A DNA stretch of 64,000 bases from an uncultured Lachnospiraceae bacterium (GTDB lineage Bacteria > Bacillota > Clostridia > Lachnospirales > Lachnospiraceae), in assembly GCA_910584685.1 (NCBI GenBank), contig CAJUAO010000013.1, positions 33,295 to 97,294 of the forward strand. Direction: 5' to 3'. A program made the position numbers and the translations under genes. Shown here one piece after another: positions 19,065-27,477 of the stretch. The notes below the pieces were generated by a model. It did not search any database. It was not told the DNA's origin and was given only the letters and a program-made list of their open reading frames with translations. Positions within the stretch are counted from its first letter, which is position 1. Each line of letters starts with the position of its first letter.

Positions 19065-19117
19065 AAAGCAATCAAATGATATCCAAAAGGAAAGGAGCGT
19101 TTGATTGCTTTTTTTGT
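19065..19117 (+). terminator. Rho-independent terminator after mscS
   Basis: AAAGCAATCAAA (19065-19076) pairs perfectly with TTTGATTGCTTT (19100-19111) and continues into a T-tract. Confidence 0.9.
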
Positions 19118-19288
19118 AAAAAAAGCGCATTTTCTGTAAAAAGAGTTGTAAAAAGAAAAAATAAGGCTTATTTTTGAATTGTAAACTATTGTTAAAATAT
19201 TAATGCATTAGTAGTATTGTGGTAATTGTGGTAAAAGACTGAAAACTGACCGGAAAATAATAGTCAGGATAGTCGGAAAGGATACGCT

Positions 19289-19675
19289 ATGGTAAAAAAT
19301 ATAGTAAAGAAAATTATGCTTTTGGGTTTAGCTGCTGTGCTGGCAGCAGGAAGTTATATGTCAGTATTGGCAGCAGTAACCTTTAATGTGACAGAGCCAG
19401 CATTAATGAGGCTTGGGGTAGAGAATTATGTGGTATCAGGAAGTGCGTCATGCTCGTCGGATAATTCTACGTCTTATTATATGTCGAATGAAGTTTATGC
19501 ATACACATTTAAAAATGGAGAGTTAAAGGAATATAAAAACTATGGATATGGCTACGGCGTTGCATCAGCAATGACTGATAGTATGGAAGTGAGACCAGCT
19601 TATAGAAGTAATACTGGATGGTATAAAAATGGCTCGACATTAGTAAAAATTGATAAAAAAGAAATTAAAAATTAA
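19289..19675 (+). CDS. Small secreted protein, second accessory locus
   Basis: A 128-residue protein with a signal peptide: MVKNIVKKIMLLGLAAVLAAG and probable cleavage after VLA (about residue 28). The mature ~100 residues are rich in Ser, Tyr and Asn, with a single Cys, and show no family I recognise. A GAAAGGA ribosome binding site precedes it. It resembles the protein at 5.9 kb in length class, secretion, composition and gene context rather than in clear sequence identity. Both could be small exported effectors, peptides or matrix proteins; no function is assigned. Confidence 0.75.
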   Translation: MVKNIVKKIMLLGLAAVLAAGSYMSVLAAVTFNVTEPALMRLGVENYVVSGSASCSSDNSTSYYMSNEVYAYTFKNGELKEYKNYGYGYGVASAMTDSMEVRPAYRSNTGWYKNGSTLVKIDKKEIKN

Positions 19676-19747
19676 AAATAAAAGATGTTGTCGTATTATA
19701 ACATAGATAATATAATTATTGGCAACATATTATGATATTTTTAACAA

Positions 19748-19809
19748 ATAGTATACATTATGTTAGTATGACAGTATCATTTATATAATATCAGAAAGTA
19801 GTATACTAA
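19748..19809. promoter_or_regulatory. Repeated TAGTATAC sites flanking a TATAAT box
   Basis: TAGTATAC occurs at 19749-19756 and again at 19799-19806, with TTAGTATGACAGTATC between them and TATAAT at 19783-19788. The spaced repeats just upstream of the CCHC lipoprotein gene are candidate regulator sites, possibly for the LytTR protein encoded two genes on; this is inference. Confidence 0.35.
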
Positions 19810-19843
19810 TTAAATAAGGGGTATAATAATAGGTGAAAAAAGT

Positions 19844-21133
19844 ATGAAAATAACAATAATAATGTTAATATTATTTATTTTAACAGCCTGTTCATCTTCC
19901 GGAACAGACAGTTTGGACGAAACAAAGCCAACACACAGTTTAGCAGAAGACGACATAAAAAATATATCAGCTCCTAAGGGCTGCGAGATAATCAGTGATA
20001 TGGAAAAATTCAAACCGGTGACAGAGGACCAGTCATATAACAGTAAAACAGATATAAATACAAGCTCTGTAAGATATAGCGTTGCTGATACAGGGGATAT
20101 TGTGTATGTTGGCATGCAGCAGTATTTGGGATATATTGATAAAAAAACAGAAAATATAAGCTTGGTATGCGGAAAGCCTGACTGCGAGCATAATAGTACA
20201 ATGTGTAACGCATATTTTATTCCATCATTAACAGGACTTCAATATTACAACGGAGAACTTTATACAATAAATGCAGAACAGTACTGTCTTGTAAAAATGT
20301 CTACAGATGGAACAAAGCGGGAGAAAGTCTTGGAATTGCTGCCGGATAAGGGAAGCGTAGGCTCTATGTATATAGAGTGGTTTATTCACAGGGGATATAT
20401 ATATTATGCATACAGGCTGGTAGGAGGAAGCACTGAGGGAACATATTATCTGAATAACAGTAACTGCTTGTATAGAAAATCGCTTGAAGGAAATAGTGAG
20501 TCCGAATGTATTATGGCATTGCCGGTTAATTCGCGTTTGGAACGTATAAAATGGCATGGTACAGGTTCATATATATACATAGCAACCCCTGATAATATTG
20601 AGGATGGCGGCAGACTATACAGATATAATACGGAAAGCGGACAGCTTGAATGGTTTAAGGATTTTGGAAATAATATATCAGGTGCCGCCGCAATGGGTGA
20701 GAATATATATTTTATACAAAATAATGAGAATAAAGATACGTTGATAATGTATGTTTATAATTTTGAAACAAAAGAAAAAAACGAATTATTTAGGTTAAGC
20801 AGCGAAAGCCACAGAATGTACTATGATGATGACTATATTTATCTCTCTTATGGAACAGGTGAATTAGGGGGAACATATCTGGGAATTTGGAATTGGGACG
20901 GCGAGCATTTAGCTGATATTAAGCAGGAAATGAAGGAGACGGATACAGGCAGTGAATTGCTTTTGTTTTCGGAAGCTGATGATGATAATATATATTTATA
21001 TGGCCGCATTATGAATGATGAAGAAAAAAATAACCCATATGGAGCAATAGGGCTAGAATTTACATTGGTGAAATATATAGAAAAGTCTGATGTTTTAGAC
21101 GGTGAATATGAGATAAAGGAATGGAGTAAATAG
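19844..21133 (+). CDS. Propeller-like lipoprotein with a CCHC motif, second accessory locus
   Basis: A 429-residue lipoprotein: hydrophobic signal with lipobox LTAC (Cys 16) and then a Ser/Asp/Thr-rich spacer. The exported domain has repeated 'YNGELYTINAEQ', 'YIYYAYRL' and 'YIYIATPD' strands, like TolB/DUF5050-type beta-propellers. It shares C109-x4-C114-x-H116-x4-C121 (CGKPDCEHNSTMC) with the protein at 8.2 kb, in the same relative place. A full LytTR response regulator gene follows after 100 bases. I infer a paralogous pair of envelope proteins; ligand and role are unknown. Confidence 0.8.
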   Translation: MKITIIMLILFILTACSSSGTDSLDETKPTHSLAEDDIKNISAPKGCEIISDMEKFKPVTEDQSYNSKTDINTSSVRYSVADTGDIVYVGMQQYLGYIDKKTENISLVCGKPDCEHNSTMCNAYFIPSLTGLQYYNGELYTINAEQYCLVKMSTDGTKREKVLELLPDKGSVGSMYIEWFIHRGYIYYAYRLVGGSTEGTYYLNNSNCLYRKSLEGNSESECIMALPVNSRLERIKWHGTGSYIYIATPDNIEDGGRLYRYNTESGQLEWFKDFGNNISGAAAMGENIYFIQNNENKDTLIMYVYNFETKEKNELFRLSSESHRMYYDDDYIYLSYGTGELGGTYLGIWNWDGEHLADIKQEMKETDTGSELLLFSEADDDNIYLYGRIMNDEEKNNPYGAIGLEFTLVKYIEKSDVLDGEYEIKEWSK

Positions 21134-21233
21134 AATTTACAAACAGAATACCTTAAATTTTTTGTTAGACATTGTGGAGAAAGGCTGATATAATGTACAA
21201 AAAAATAATTAATACTTTTTTGGAGAGACAACG

Positions 21234-21938
21234 ATGATAAATATAGGCATATGCGACGATATCCGGGAGATAAGACAGACAGTAAGAAATATGTGCGAAA
21301 GATATTCAGGGGAAAATAACGTCAGCTTTTCTTATAAGGAATTTTCATCTGGCGCGGAGGTATTGGAATATAGCGGGCAAATAGACATAATGTTTCAGGA
21401 TATAGTGCTTCCAAAGATAAACGGCATAGATGTAATGGAAAAAATTATTGACATGGATAATATTGAGCTGGTTATATTTGTATCCGGCTACAGCAGCTAC
21501 TATTCTGAGGTTTTTTCCGTAAAAACAAGAGGCTTTATTGAAAAGCCTGTAGAATATTGGAATTTTGAAAAAAACTTAAGAAAAGTAATAAGTGAATTGG
21601 AAAGAAGAAAAATAATTAAATTTAAAACGGAAAAGGGTATTGTATTTGTAAGAAGCAGCAATTTAGTATATATACAAACACTGGGTAACTATCTAAAGGT
21701 GTTCTGCAGGGATAAGACAGAATACATAGTTTACGGAAGCATGAAGAAGTGGAGTGAGTTTCTTGAAAATTATGGAATAATACGCGTCAGCAACTCATAT
21801 ATGGTTAATATGCTGTATATATGCGGATGGGATAAAACCCTAAAACCAGAAAAAACAGATATAAAAATACATGTCGGAAAGGGATTTTATGAGAAGGGAA
21901 AAGAGCTTTACCATGATTATATAAAAAAAATATTATAG
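21234..21938 (+). CDS. LytTR-family response regulator (receiver plus LytTR domain)
   Basis: A 234-residue regulator. The receiver domain (1-120) has the acidic pair in ICDDIREI, the phospho-acceptor Asp in IMFQDIVLPKINGIDVM (about 56) and the Lys in GFIEKPVEYW. The C-terminal LytTR domain (about 130-230) shows FVRSSNLVYIQTLGNYLKVF and IRVSNSYMVNMLYICGW. The AgrA/VirR/ComE group often controls bacteriocin, exopolysaccharide and virulence genes. No cognate histidine kinase is visible here. It probably regulates the second accessory locus; cross-talk with the receiver-less LytTR protein at 7.6 kb is possible. Confidence 0.92.
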   Translation: MINIGICDDIREIRQTVRNMCERYSGENNVSFSYKEFSSGAEVLEYSGQIDIMFQDIVLPKINGIDVMEKIIDMDNIELVIFVSGYSSYYSEVFSVKTRGFIEKPVEYWNFEKNLRKVISELERRKIIKFKTEKGIVFVRSSNLVYIQTLGNYLKVFCRDKTEYIVYGSMKKWSEFLENYGIIRVSNSYMVNMLYICGWDKTLKPEKTDIKIHVGKGFYEKGKELYHDYIKKIL

Positions 21939-22099
21939 GCAGAAGGAGGAAATGTCAGCCGGATGCCTTATTTTTTTGTCTATTGACAATAAAAGGAGGA
22001 TAATAAATATCAATTGCATTATCTTTTTTTATATGATACACTTTTATAGAATTAAGTTTATGCATAGTGTCGGAATGCACTTTTAAAGGAGGAATTAAC

Positions 22100-23365
22100 A
22101 TGGGAATGACTATGACACAGAAAATTTTAGCAGCTCATTGCGGAATGGAAACTGTTGCGGCAGGACAGCTTATAGAGGCTAATCTTGACCTTGTTTTAGG
22201 AAATGATGTTACTGCGCCTGTGGCTATAGGTGAAATGAAAAAAATGAAGGCGGAGGGAGTGTTTGACAAGGATAAGATTGCTATTGTCCTTGACCATTTT
22301 ACTCCAAATAAGGATATAAAATCAGCGGAGCTTTGTAAGTGCGCAAAGGAATTTTCAGAGGAAAACAATATTACAAACTTTTTTGAAACGGGAGAGGTAG
22401 GAATTGAGCATGCCCTTCTTCCTGAGAAGGGACTTGTAGTGTCAGGTGACGTGGTGATAGGCGCTGACTCACATACATGTACATATGGAGCCTTGGGAGC
22501 ATTTTCCACAGGCGTAGGCTCTACGGATATGGCTGCCGGTATGGCAACAGGCCAGGCGTGGTTTAAGGTGCCGTCGGCACTTAAGTTTGTACTTACGGGA
22601 AAGCCTTCGAAATGGATAAGCGGAAAGGATATTATTCTTCATATTATCGGAATGATAGGTGTAGACGGAGCGTTATATAAGTCTATGGAGTTTGTGGGAG
22701 ATGGTATACAGTATCTTTCCATGGACGACAGATTTGCCATGACAAATATGGCTATTGAGGCAGGGGGAAAAAACGGTATATTTCCTGTAGATGAGCTTAC
22801 CATAGAGTATATGAAGGAGCATTCTGTGAGGGAATATAAGGTCTATGAGGCAGATGAGGACGCTGCGTATGATGAAACATATACGATAGATTTAAGCGCT
22901 CTTAAGCCTACAGTGGCATTTCCGCATCTTCCTGAAAATACAAGGACAATAGATAACGTAGGCGATATAAAGATTGACCAGGTTGTTATAGGCTCATGTA
23001 CAAACGGAAGAATAGAGGACCTTAGAATAGCTGCAAAGATAATGGAGGGAAGGCATGTGGCAAAGGGAGTAAGGGTTATTGTTATTCCTGCCACACAGAA
23101 AATATATCTTCAGGCTATAGAGGAGGGTCTTGTAACTACATTTATAAAGGCCGGAGCGGCAGTAAGCACGCCTACCTGCGGGCCATGTCTCGGAGGACAT
23201 ATGGGTATTCTGGCAAAGGGAGAAAGAGCGGTAGCCACAACAAACAGAAATTTTGTCGGACGTATGGGACATCCTGAGTCAGAGGTATATCTTGCAAGTC
23301 CTGCCATAGCAGCCGCAAGCGCTGTCACAGGAAAGATTTCATGTCCATGTGAGCTTGGGTTGTAG
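22100..23365 (+). CDS. leuC: 3-isopropylmalate dehydratase large subunit
   Basis: Interconverts 2- and 3-isopropylmalate in leucine biosynthesis together with LeuD, using a [4Fe-4S] cluster. At 421 residues it belongs to the shorter, archaeal/clostridial LeuC class. Cluster cysteines are visible in VIGSCTNGR (about 297) and in PTCGPCLGG (about 357-360). [20 protein letters not shown] (about 127-146) is the aconitase-family signature. The start at 22100 follows AAAGGAGGAATTAAC; an upstream in-frame ATG at 22067 lacks a ribosome binding site. leuD follows after 180 bases. leuA and leuB are not in the window. Confidence 0.95.
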   Translation: MGMTMTQKILAAHCGMETVAAGQLIEANLDLVLGNDVTAPVAIGEMKKMKAEGVFDKDKIAIVLDHFTPNKDIKSAELCKCAKEFSEENNITNFFETGEVGIEHALLPEKGLVVSGDVVIGADSHTCTYGALGAFSTGVGSTDMAAGMATGQAWFKVPSALKFVLTGKPSKWISGKDIILHIIGMIGVDGALYKSMEFVGDGIQYLSMDDRFAMTNMAIEAGGKNGIFPVDELTIEYMKEHSVREYKVYEADEDAAYDETYTIDLSALKPTVAFPHLPENTRTIDNVGDIKIDQVVIGSCTNGRIEDLRIAAKIMEGRHVAKGVRVIVIPATQKIYLQAIEEGLVTTFIKAGAAVSTPTCGPCLGGHMGILAKGERAVATTNRNFVGRMGHPESEVYLASPAIAAASAVTGKISCPCELGL

Positions 23366-23413
23366 TAAAAGAATGAGGTACTTATGAATAAGATAAGCTG
23401 ATAAGAAAATTAT

Positions 23414-23446
23414 ATCTTATATATTTTATAATGAAATATATAAGAT
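23414..23446. repeat. Inverted repeat between leuC and leuD
   Basis: ATCTTATATATTT (23414-23426) and AAATATATAAGAT (23434-23446) are exact reverse complements with a 7-base loop. There is no T-tract, so it may tune relative leuC/leuD expression or mRNA stability rather than terminate. Confidence 0.7.
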
Positions 23447-23545
23447 TATAGGAAAGAAAAATAAAAATTTTAAAAAATATTTATAAATAAATAAGTTTTT
23501 TTAAGGGGCTTGTTTGTTTATAGTATGGAAAGGTTTGGTAAAGAA

Positions 23546-24031
23546 ATGAAAGCATACGGAAAAGTATTTAAATATGGTGATAATGTTGATACAGATGTTA
23601 TTATTCCTGCGCGCTACTTAAATGCGCCTGAGCCGGCGGAGCTGGCAAAGCATTGTATGGAGGATATAGACGCAAATTTTATTAAAAATGTAAAAAAGGG
23701 AGATATTATAGTGGCAGATAAAAATTTTGGCTGCGGCTCCTCAAGAGAACATGCGCCTATAGCTATTAAGGCGGCGGGGGTAAGCTGCGTTATAGCGGAA
23801 ACCTTTGCGCGGATTTTTTATAGAAATGCCATTAATATCGGCCTTCCTATTATAGAGTGCCCTGAGGCAGCAAAGGGCATTGAGGCAGGAGACGAGGTGG
23901 AGGTTGATTTTGACAGCGGTATGATTTATAACAAATCTAAAGGTACTGAATTTAAGGGGCAGGCATTTCCGGAGTTTATGCAAAAGATTATCAAATCCGA
24001 AGGACTTATAAATTATATTAATGCAAAGTAG
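23546..24031 (+). CDS. leuD: 3-isopropylmalate dehydratase small subunit
   Basis: Small 'swivel' subunit of isopropylmalate isomerase, 161 residues from the ATG at 23546, matching the short LeuD class that pairs with a ~420-residue LeuC. The family start [26 protein letters not shown] argues for this codon over in-frame starts upstream at 23510 and 23525, although no strong ribosome binding site is seen. The [18 protein letters not shown] motif (about 53-70) is diagnostic. The enzyme acts in the cytosol with LeuC. Confidence 0.93.
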   Translation: MKAYGKVFKYGDNVDTDVIIPARYLNAPEPAELAKHCMEDIDANFIKNVKKGDIIVADKNFGCGSSREHAPIAIKAAGVSCVIAETFARIFYRNAINIGLPIIECPEAAKGIEAGDEVEVDFDSGMIYNKSKGTEFKGQAFPEFMQKIIKSEGLINYINAK

Positions 24032-24054
24032 ATAATGCATGAAGGGAGAATATA

Positions 24055-24921
24055 ATGAGGGATAAAAAGCATGGAAGCTCTGTAAAAAAACAAAGCGGCA
24101 GGTATAGGCAAAGGTATAAGCAGGTTATGCTTAACAGATTTATTTTTGCAGGTATAATAATTATTATAGTATTGCTGGGAACTATAATAGGCATAAAAAA
24201 ATACAGAGCAGGCTTAGATGAGAACACAAAAGACAATAAAAACAATTCAGAGGCAGTAAATAATAACGCAGACGATGAAAACAAAAACAATGATAAGAAC
24301 AGTGATAAGCCTGATAATTCTTTTGTAAACAGCGCCGCTAATCATAAGGAAGACGGCAAGAGAATAGTCTGCATAGACGCAGGTCATGGAGGAAGAGACG
24401 TTGGCGCGGAGGGAGACGGCACCGGCTATGAAAAAGACGATACCCTTAAAATGGCGTTAGCCCTGAAGAGCGCATTGGAAAAGCAGGGTGTTACCGTGTA
24501 TATGACAAGAGACAGCGACAAAACGGTTTCAAAGGAAGAAAGAGTACAGCTTGCCAATGATGTAAAGGCTGATTTGCTTGTATCCCTTCACAGGAACGAA
24601 TATGGGGATTCAGGAGTAAGAGGCTTTGAGGCGTGGGTTCACAGCTCCAAGCCAAAGGATTCCACGGACGCTGCTGAAAAAATTCAAAATGCATTGAAAA
24701 ATACAGGATATATAAAGAATAGGGGGGTAAAATTCGGCTCCCAGACCTCAGAGGAAGAGGACCTTTATATAAATAATCACAGTGTTGGACCAAGCGTTCT
24801 TTTAGAGATGGGATTTATGTCAAATTCTGATGATAATAATCTCTACAGAAATAAAACAGAGGAGCTGGCTGATGCAGTGGGCAAGGGAATAGTTGAATGG
24901 CTTGCGGCTCAGGGATTATAA
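24055..24921 (+). CDS. Membrane-anchored N-acetylmuramoyl-L-alanine amidase
   Basis: Cleaves the amide bond between MurNAc and the stem peptide in peptidoglycan. The order is a basic cytosolic N-terminus, one TM (about 23-45), an Asn/Asp/Lys-rich spacer (about 50-97), then an Amidase_3 domain (about 103-286). Zinc-site motifs are CIDAGHGGRDVGAEG (His 108), the Glu in GTGYEKD, SLHRNEYGDSGVRGFEAW (second His), and the catalytic Glu in LLEMGFMSN. This CwlD/CwlM-like layout is common in spore formers, but a spore role is not shown. The stop codon lies inside a palindromic terminator. Confidence 0.93.
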   Translation: MRDKKHGSSVKKQSGRYRQRYKQVMLNRFIFAGIIIIIVLLGTIIGIKKYRAGLDENTKDNKNNSEAVNNNADDENKNNDKNSDKPDNSFVNSAANHKEDGKRIVCIDAGHGGRDVGAEGDGTGYEKDDTLKMALALKSALEKQGVTVYMTRDSDKTVSKEERVQLANDVKADLLVSLHRNEYGDSGVRGFEAWVHSSKPKDSTDAAEKIQNALKNTGYIKNRGVKFGSQTSEEEDLYINNHSVGPSVLLEMGFMSNSDDNNLYRNKTEELADAVGKGIVEWLAAQGL

Positions 24922-24936
24922 TCCCTGAGCCTTTTT
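24906..24936 (+). terminator. Terminator hairpin overlapping two convergent stop codons
   Basis: A 26-base perfect palindrome (24906-24931, GGCTCAGGGATTA and its complement) is followed by TTTTT. The amidase stop (24919-24921) and the minus-strand AP2-like stop (24909-24911) both sit within it, so one sequence codes the C-termini of two genes and ends at least the plus-strand transcript. Confidence 0.85.
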
Positions 24937-25697
24937 GAAATTGAGATACTGTTATATCTGGATTTATATTCGTCGCCATCAATGCCATCAATATAATTTT
25001 TGCGGTAATTTATAGAAACTCCCTTGGAAATAAGCAAATCAACAGCCTTATTGTATGCTATTCCCGCATCTGCCTCGGTATTATAGCGGCCTATAAGTAT
25101 ATCGCCGTTTATATGTATTTTGGCGGTATATATATACAGACCGTTACAGATATCCCGGGTAACGCCGTTATAATGATTTATAATATCTATATTAATATAG
25201 CGAAAATCCGTATTATCGCCGTTAACAAAACGGTAATCCTTACCGGGAACGGCAAAATTTTTTATACCGTACCGGTTTAAAATATTAATCTGCATACCAT
25301 AGTCCGATACAAAATAGTGACCGCCCCTTTTCATAATTGAGTGAGAGGAATAATAAAAAAGGTCGTCGGCGTCAAATTTAAGAGAATTGTCATAATCGAG
25401 ATAGTATTCAAAATATTTTTTCTTAAGATATATAGGCGTCTTAAAATACAATCCGTTGTCACGAAAATTTATAATGGAAACCCATTTTTTAAAGCTTAAA
25501 ATATGTTTCTTCTTATTATAGTGCTCTAATCCCACAGAAAAATTATCCGCCAGCATCAACGCCTCCCTGTACGCATCAGACGCCATATCCTCAGTTAAGA
25601 AGCTGCCAAGGCTTATATGCTTGCATTTATATGTAAAGGAAGAACGGTAATATACCGTACCATTCTTTTTCTTTGCAGAAAAAACTCCCGGTTTCAT
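24909..25697 (-). CDS. AP2-domain-like DNA-binding protein
   Basis: A 262-residue minus-strand protein with two segments that look like AP2 (integrase/ERF-type) DNA-binding domains. Residues ~6-50 contain YYRSSFTYKCKHISLGSF...MASDAYREAL. Residues ~198-238 contain IYTAKIHINGDILIGRY...DAGIAYNKAVDLL. The middle has NGDNTDFRYINIDIINHYNGV, similar to the 'N..NL....N..N..GV' link between HNH and AP2 domains in homing-type nucleases, but no convincing HNH histidines are visible. It may be a nuclease relic turned DNA-binding protein. An AGGAGA ribosome binding site supports expression. Domain assignment is by eye. Confidence 0.7.
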   Translation of the reverse strand: MKPGVFSAKKKNGTVYYRSSFTYKCKHISLGSFLTEDMASDAYREALMLADNFSVGLEHYNKKKHILSFKKWVSIINFRDNGLYFKTPIYLKKKYFEYYLDYDNSLKFDADDLFYYSSHSIMKRGGHYFVSDYGMQINILNRYGIKNFAVPGKDYRFVNGDNTDFRYINIDIINHYNGVTRDICNGLYIYTAKIHINGDILIGRYNTEADAGIAYNKAVDLLISKGVSINYRKNYIDGIDGDEYKSRYNSISISKRLRDYNP

Positions 25698-26233
25698 ATA
25701 TATAATCTCCTATATTTTGGTAATTTTTTAATAACTTCATTTCTTTTGCCATAGTGACTGTCGCTTTTTTAACCGTATAAGAAAGTCCTAAAGCACAGCA
25801 TATCAGCGAACTACCCAACATTAGGCTACGCCAAATTTATAATTGTTGGCTTTAGACGACACTTTTTATATAATGGGAAAGTCTCAAAGCACAGCATATC
25901 GGAGGACTACCCAACATTCGGCTCCACCGAATTTTGAATTGTCGACTTTAGACGATACTTTTTATAATAGGAAAGTCATAAAGCGACAGCATATCGGCGA
26001 ACCACCAAAAATTCGGCTCTGCCGAATTTGCAAGTGCCGCTGCCGCGCGGCACTTTTTTATTCCTATTTTTTGAAAAAAAATATGATGAAATTTATTATA
26101 TCATAAAACAGGCGCAAGTGGCAAATTATCCAAAAAATACCATGAAAAAAAGTATAAAATATAGGAATATAACAAAAAATAATATTGTAATTTTTTATTT
26201 CATGAAAAAATTACTGAAAATGGATAGGCTGTG
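25698..26233. other. Gene-free region with structured tandem repeats
   Basis: The interval between the AP2-like gene and the SleB-like gene holds the 5' flank of the minus-strand gene, three tandem repeat units (25781-26064) and an AT-rich stretch. Short open frames here look like chance and lack ribosome binding sites. Confidence 0.7.
25781..26064 (+). repeat. Three tandem ~95-bp units of a palindrome-rich intergenic repeat
   Basis: Units begin at 25781, 25877 and 25971 with GAAAGTC, then CAGCATATC, then a first hairpin and a second hairpin. In unit 3 the first is AAATTCGGC-tct-GCCGAATTT and the second AAGTGCCG-n8-CGGCACTT, joined by GC. Units 1 and 2 end TTTTTATA(TA)ATNGG. Diverged copies occur at 37004-37106 and, inverted, at 39064-39149. 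This is a dispersed BOX/REP-like element. Confidence 0.85.
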
Positions 26234-26262
26234 TTGACAAAAATAATAATGAAAAATATAAT
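26234..26262 (+). promoter_or_regulatory. Consensus sigma-A promoter for the SleB-like gene
   Basis: TTGACA (26234-26239), a 17-base spacer and TATAAT (26257-26262): a perfect match to the vegetative consensus, 46 bases before the start codon. It argues for vegetative rather than purely sporulation-stage expression. Confidence 0.85.
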
Positions 26263-26308
26263 GTCATCAATGTTCGAAAGGAACAAATACTGAAAGGAGC
26301 GAAGGAAC

Positions 26309-27241
26309 ATGGAATGTATGAATAACTTCTTACGCAGGAAAACCTATAGAACATGTGCTGTATTAATATCAGGTGCAGCGATGGTTATGGCAGCCACAGT
26401 TGTGAATGAAAATGCAGATAATAATATAGCAAAGAATGAAGCTGTAAACAGACAAGCCTTATCAGAGCACAGAGATTCAGGTGACAGTGATGAGGATGTT
26501 GTGCCCGGGTATCTGTCATTAGACAGAGTTTGTTTGGGAGCAGTGGAGAAAGGACATACAGATAAGCCACAGATTGACGCGGCAGCTATACCACAGGTGG
26601 GAACGCCTATAATGGAAAAGGCAAAGTCAGCGGAGGAATCGGCGAAAAAGGCTGAAAAAACTACCGCTTCACAAGATGTAGAAAAAACATCTGAAGATGT
26701 GGAAAGTTTACAGACAGGGGATAATGAGAATAATTCACAGACAGTAGAAAACGTACCGGAAAATGCGCCGGAAAACGAGCAAAATCTACAGGCGGAAAAT
26801 GAAACAGAAGTAAACGCACAAAATAGTGAAAACAGGGAAACCGCGGCTGTTTTTGGAAGTGTTATAACAGTAACAGGCGAGGAATATGAATCATTACAAA
26901 GAATAGTGGAGGCAGAAGCCGGTAATCAGGATGATATAGGAAGGATACTGGTGGCAAATGTAGTTTTAAACAGGGTTAAAAGCGACGTATATCCGGATAC
27001 TATACTGGAGAATATATTCAGGCATAGCGGAGAGGTATATCAGTTTCAGCCGGTTAAAAACGGAACATACTATTCTGTAACAGTTTCGGAAAAAACAAAA
27101 GAATGTGTTGACAGAGCACTTGCAGGAGAGGATTATTCCCAGGGAGCATTATATTTTACCCGGAAAACCTCAGAAAGCAGTTGGTTTAATACATCCCTTA
27201 CATTGCTGTTCATACATGGAGCGCATTATTTTTACAAATAA
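26309..27241 (+). CDS. SleB/CwlJ-type cell wall hydrolase
   Basis: A 310-residue exported protein. The N-terminal hydrophobic segment (about 14-32) acts as signal or anchor. A low-complexity Glu/Asn/Ala-rich linker (about 35-180) spans the wall. The C-terminal Hydrolase_2 domain (about 185-310) carries SLQRIVEAEAGNQDDIGRILVANVVLNRV, with the catalytic Glu of the SleB family, then FQPVKNGTYY and ALYFTRKTSESSWF. The family includes spore-cortex lytic transglycosylases, but in Lachnospiraceae such proteins also occur in vegetative cells, as the sigma-A promoter here suggests. The start follows AAAGGAGCG. Confidence 0.88.
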   Translation: MECMNNFLRRKTYRTCAVLISGAAMVMAATVVNENADNNIAKNEAVNRQALSEHRDSGDSDEDVVPGYLSLDRVCLGAVEKGHTDKPQIDAAAIPQVGTPIMEKAKSAEESAKKAEKTTASQDVEKTSEDVESLQTGDNENNSQTVENVPENAPENEQNLQAENETEVNAQNSENRETAAVFGSVITVTGEEYESLQRIVEAEAGNQDDIGRILVANVVLNRVKSDVYPDTILENIFRHSGEVYQFQPVKNGTYYSVTVSEKTKECVDRALAGEDYSQGALYFTRKTSESSWFNTSLTLLFIHGAHYFYK

Positions 27242-27371
27242 AAATTTTATATTGAACAGAAATAAATATGATGGTTATATACTATATCACGGCTAAAATT
27301 TGGACAGGGCTTAAATGACCTGAGACATGAAAGCGGCTTTGGTTAAGTATAAAATCATCATATTTTTTTTC

Positions 27372-27400
27372 TTGAATGATATAAAAAGATATGTTATTAT
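27372..27400 (+). promoter_or_regulatory. Candidate promoter for thrC
   Basis: TTGAAT (27372-27377), 17 bases, then TATTAT (27395-27400), 77 bases upstream of the thrC start. Confidence 0.5.
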
Positions 27401-27477
27401 GTATGCTGTATTTAAATGATTACATATAAATAAAGATAAAGAGTTAATAAGAAAATAAGAAAGAAGGAATTAAACCC

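Noticed and set aside
21939..22099. Leucine leader peptide or T-box before leuC
   Set aside because: No Leu-codon run, no T-box sequence and no terminator/antiterminator pair were found.
25781..26064. CRISPR array
   Set aside because: The ~95-base units are repeats over their full length with no unique spacers, and no cas genes are present.
25843..26237. Small ORFs in the repeat region
   Set aside because: They are translations of the repeat units and AT-rich flank without ribosome binding sites.
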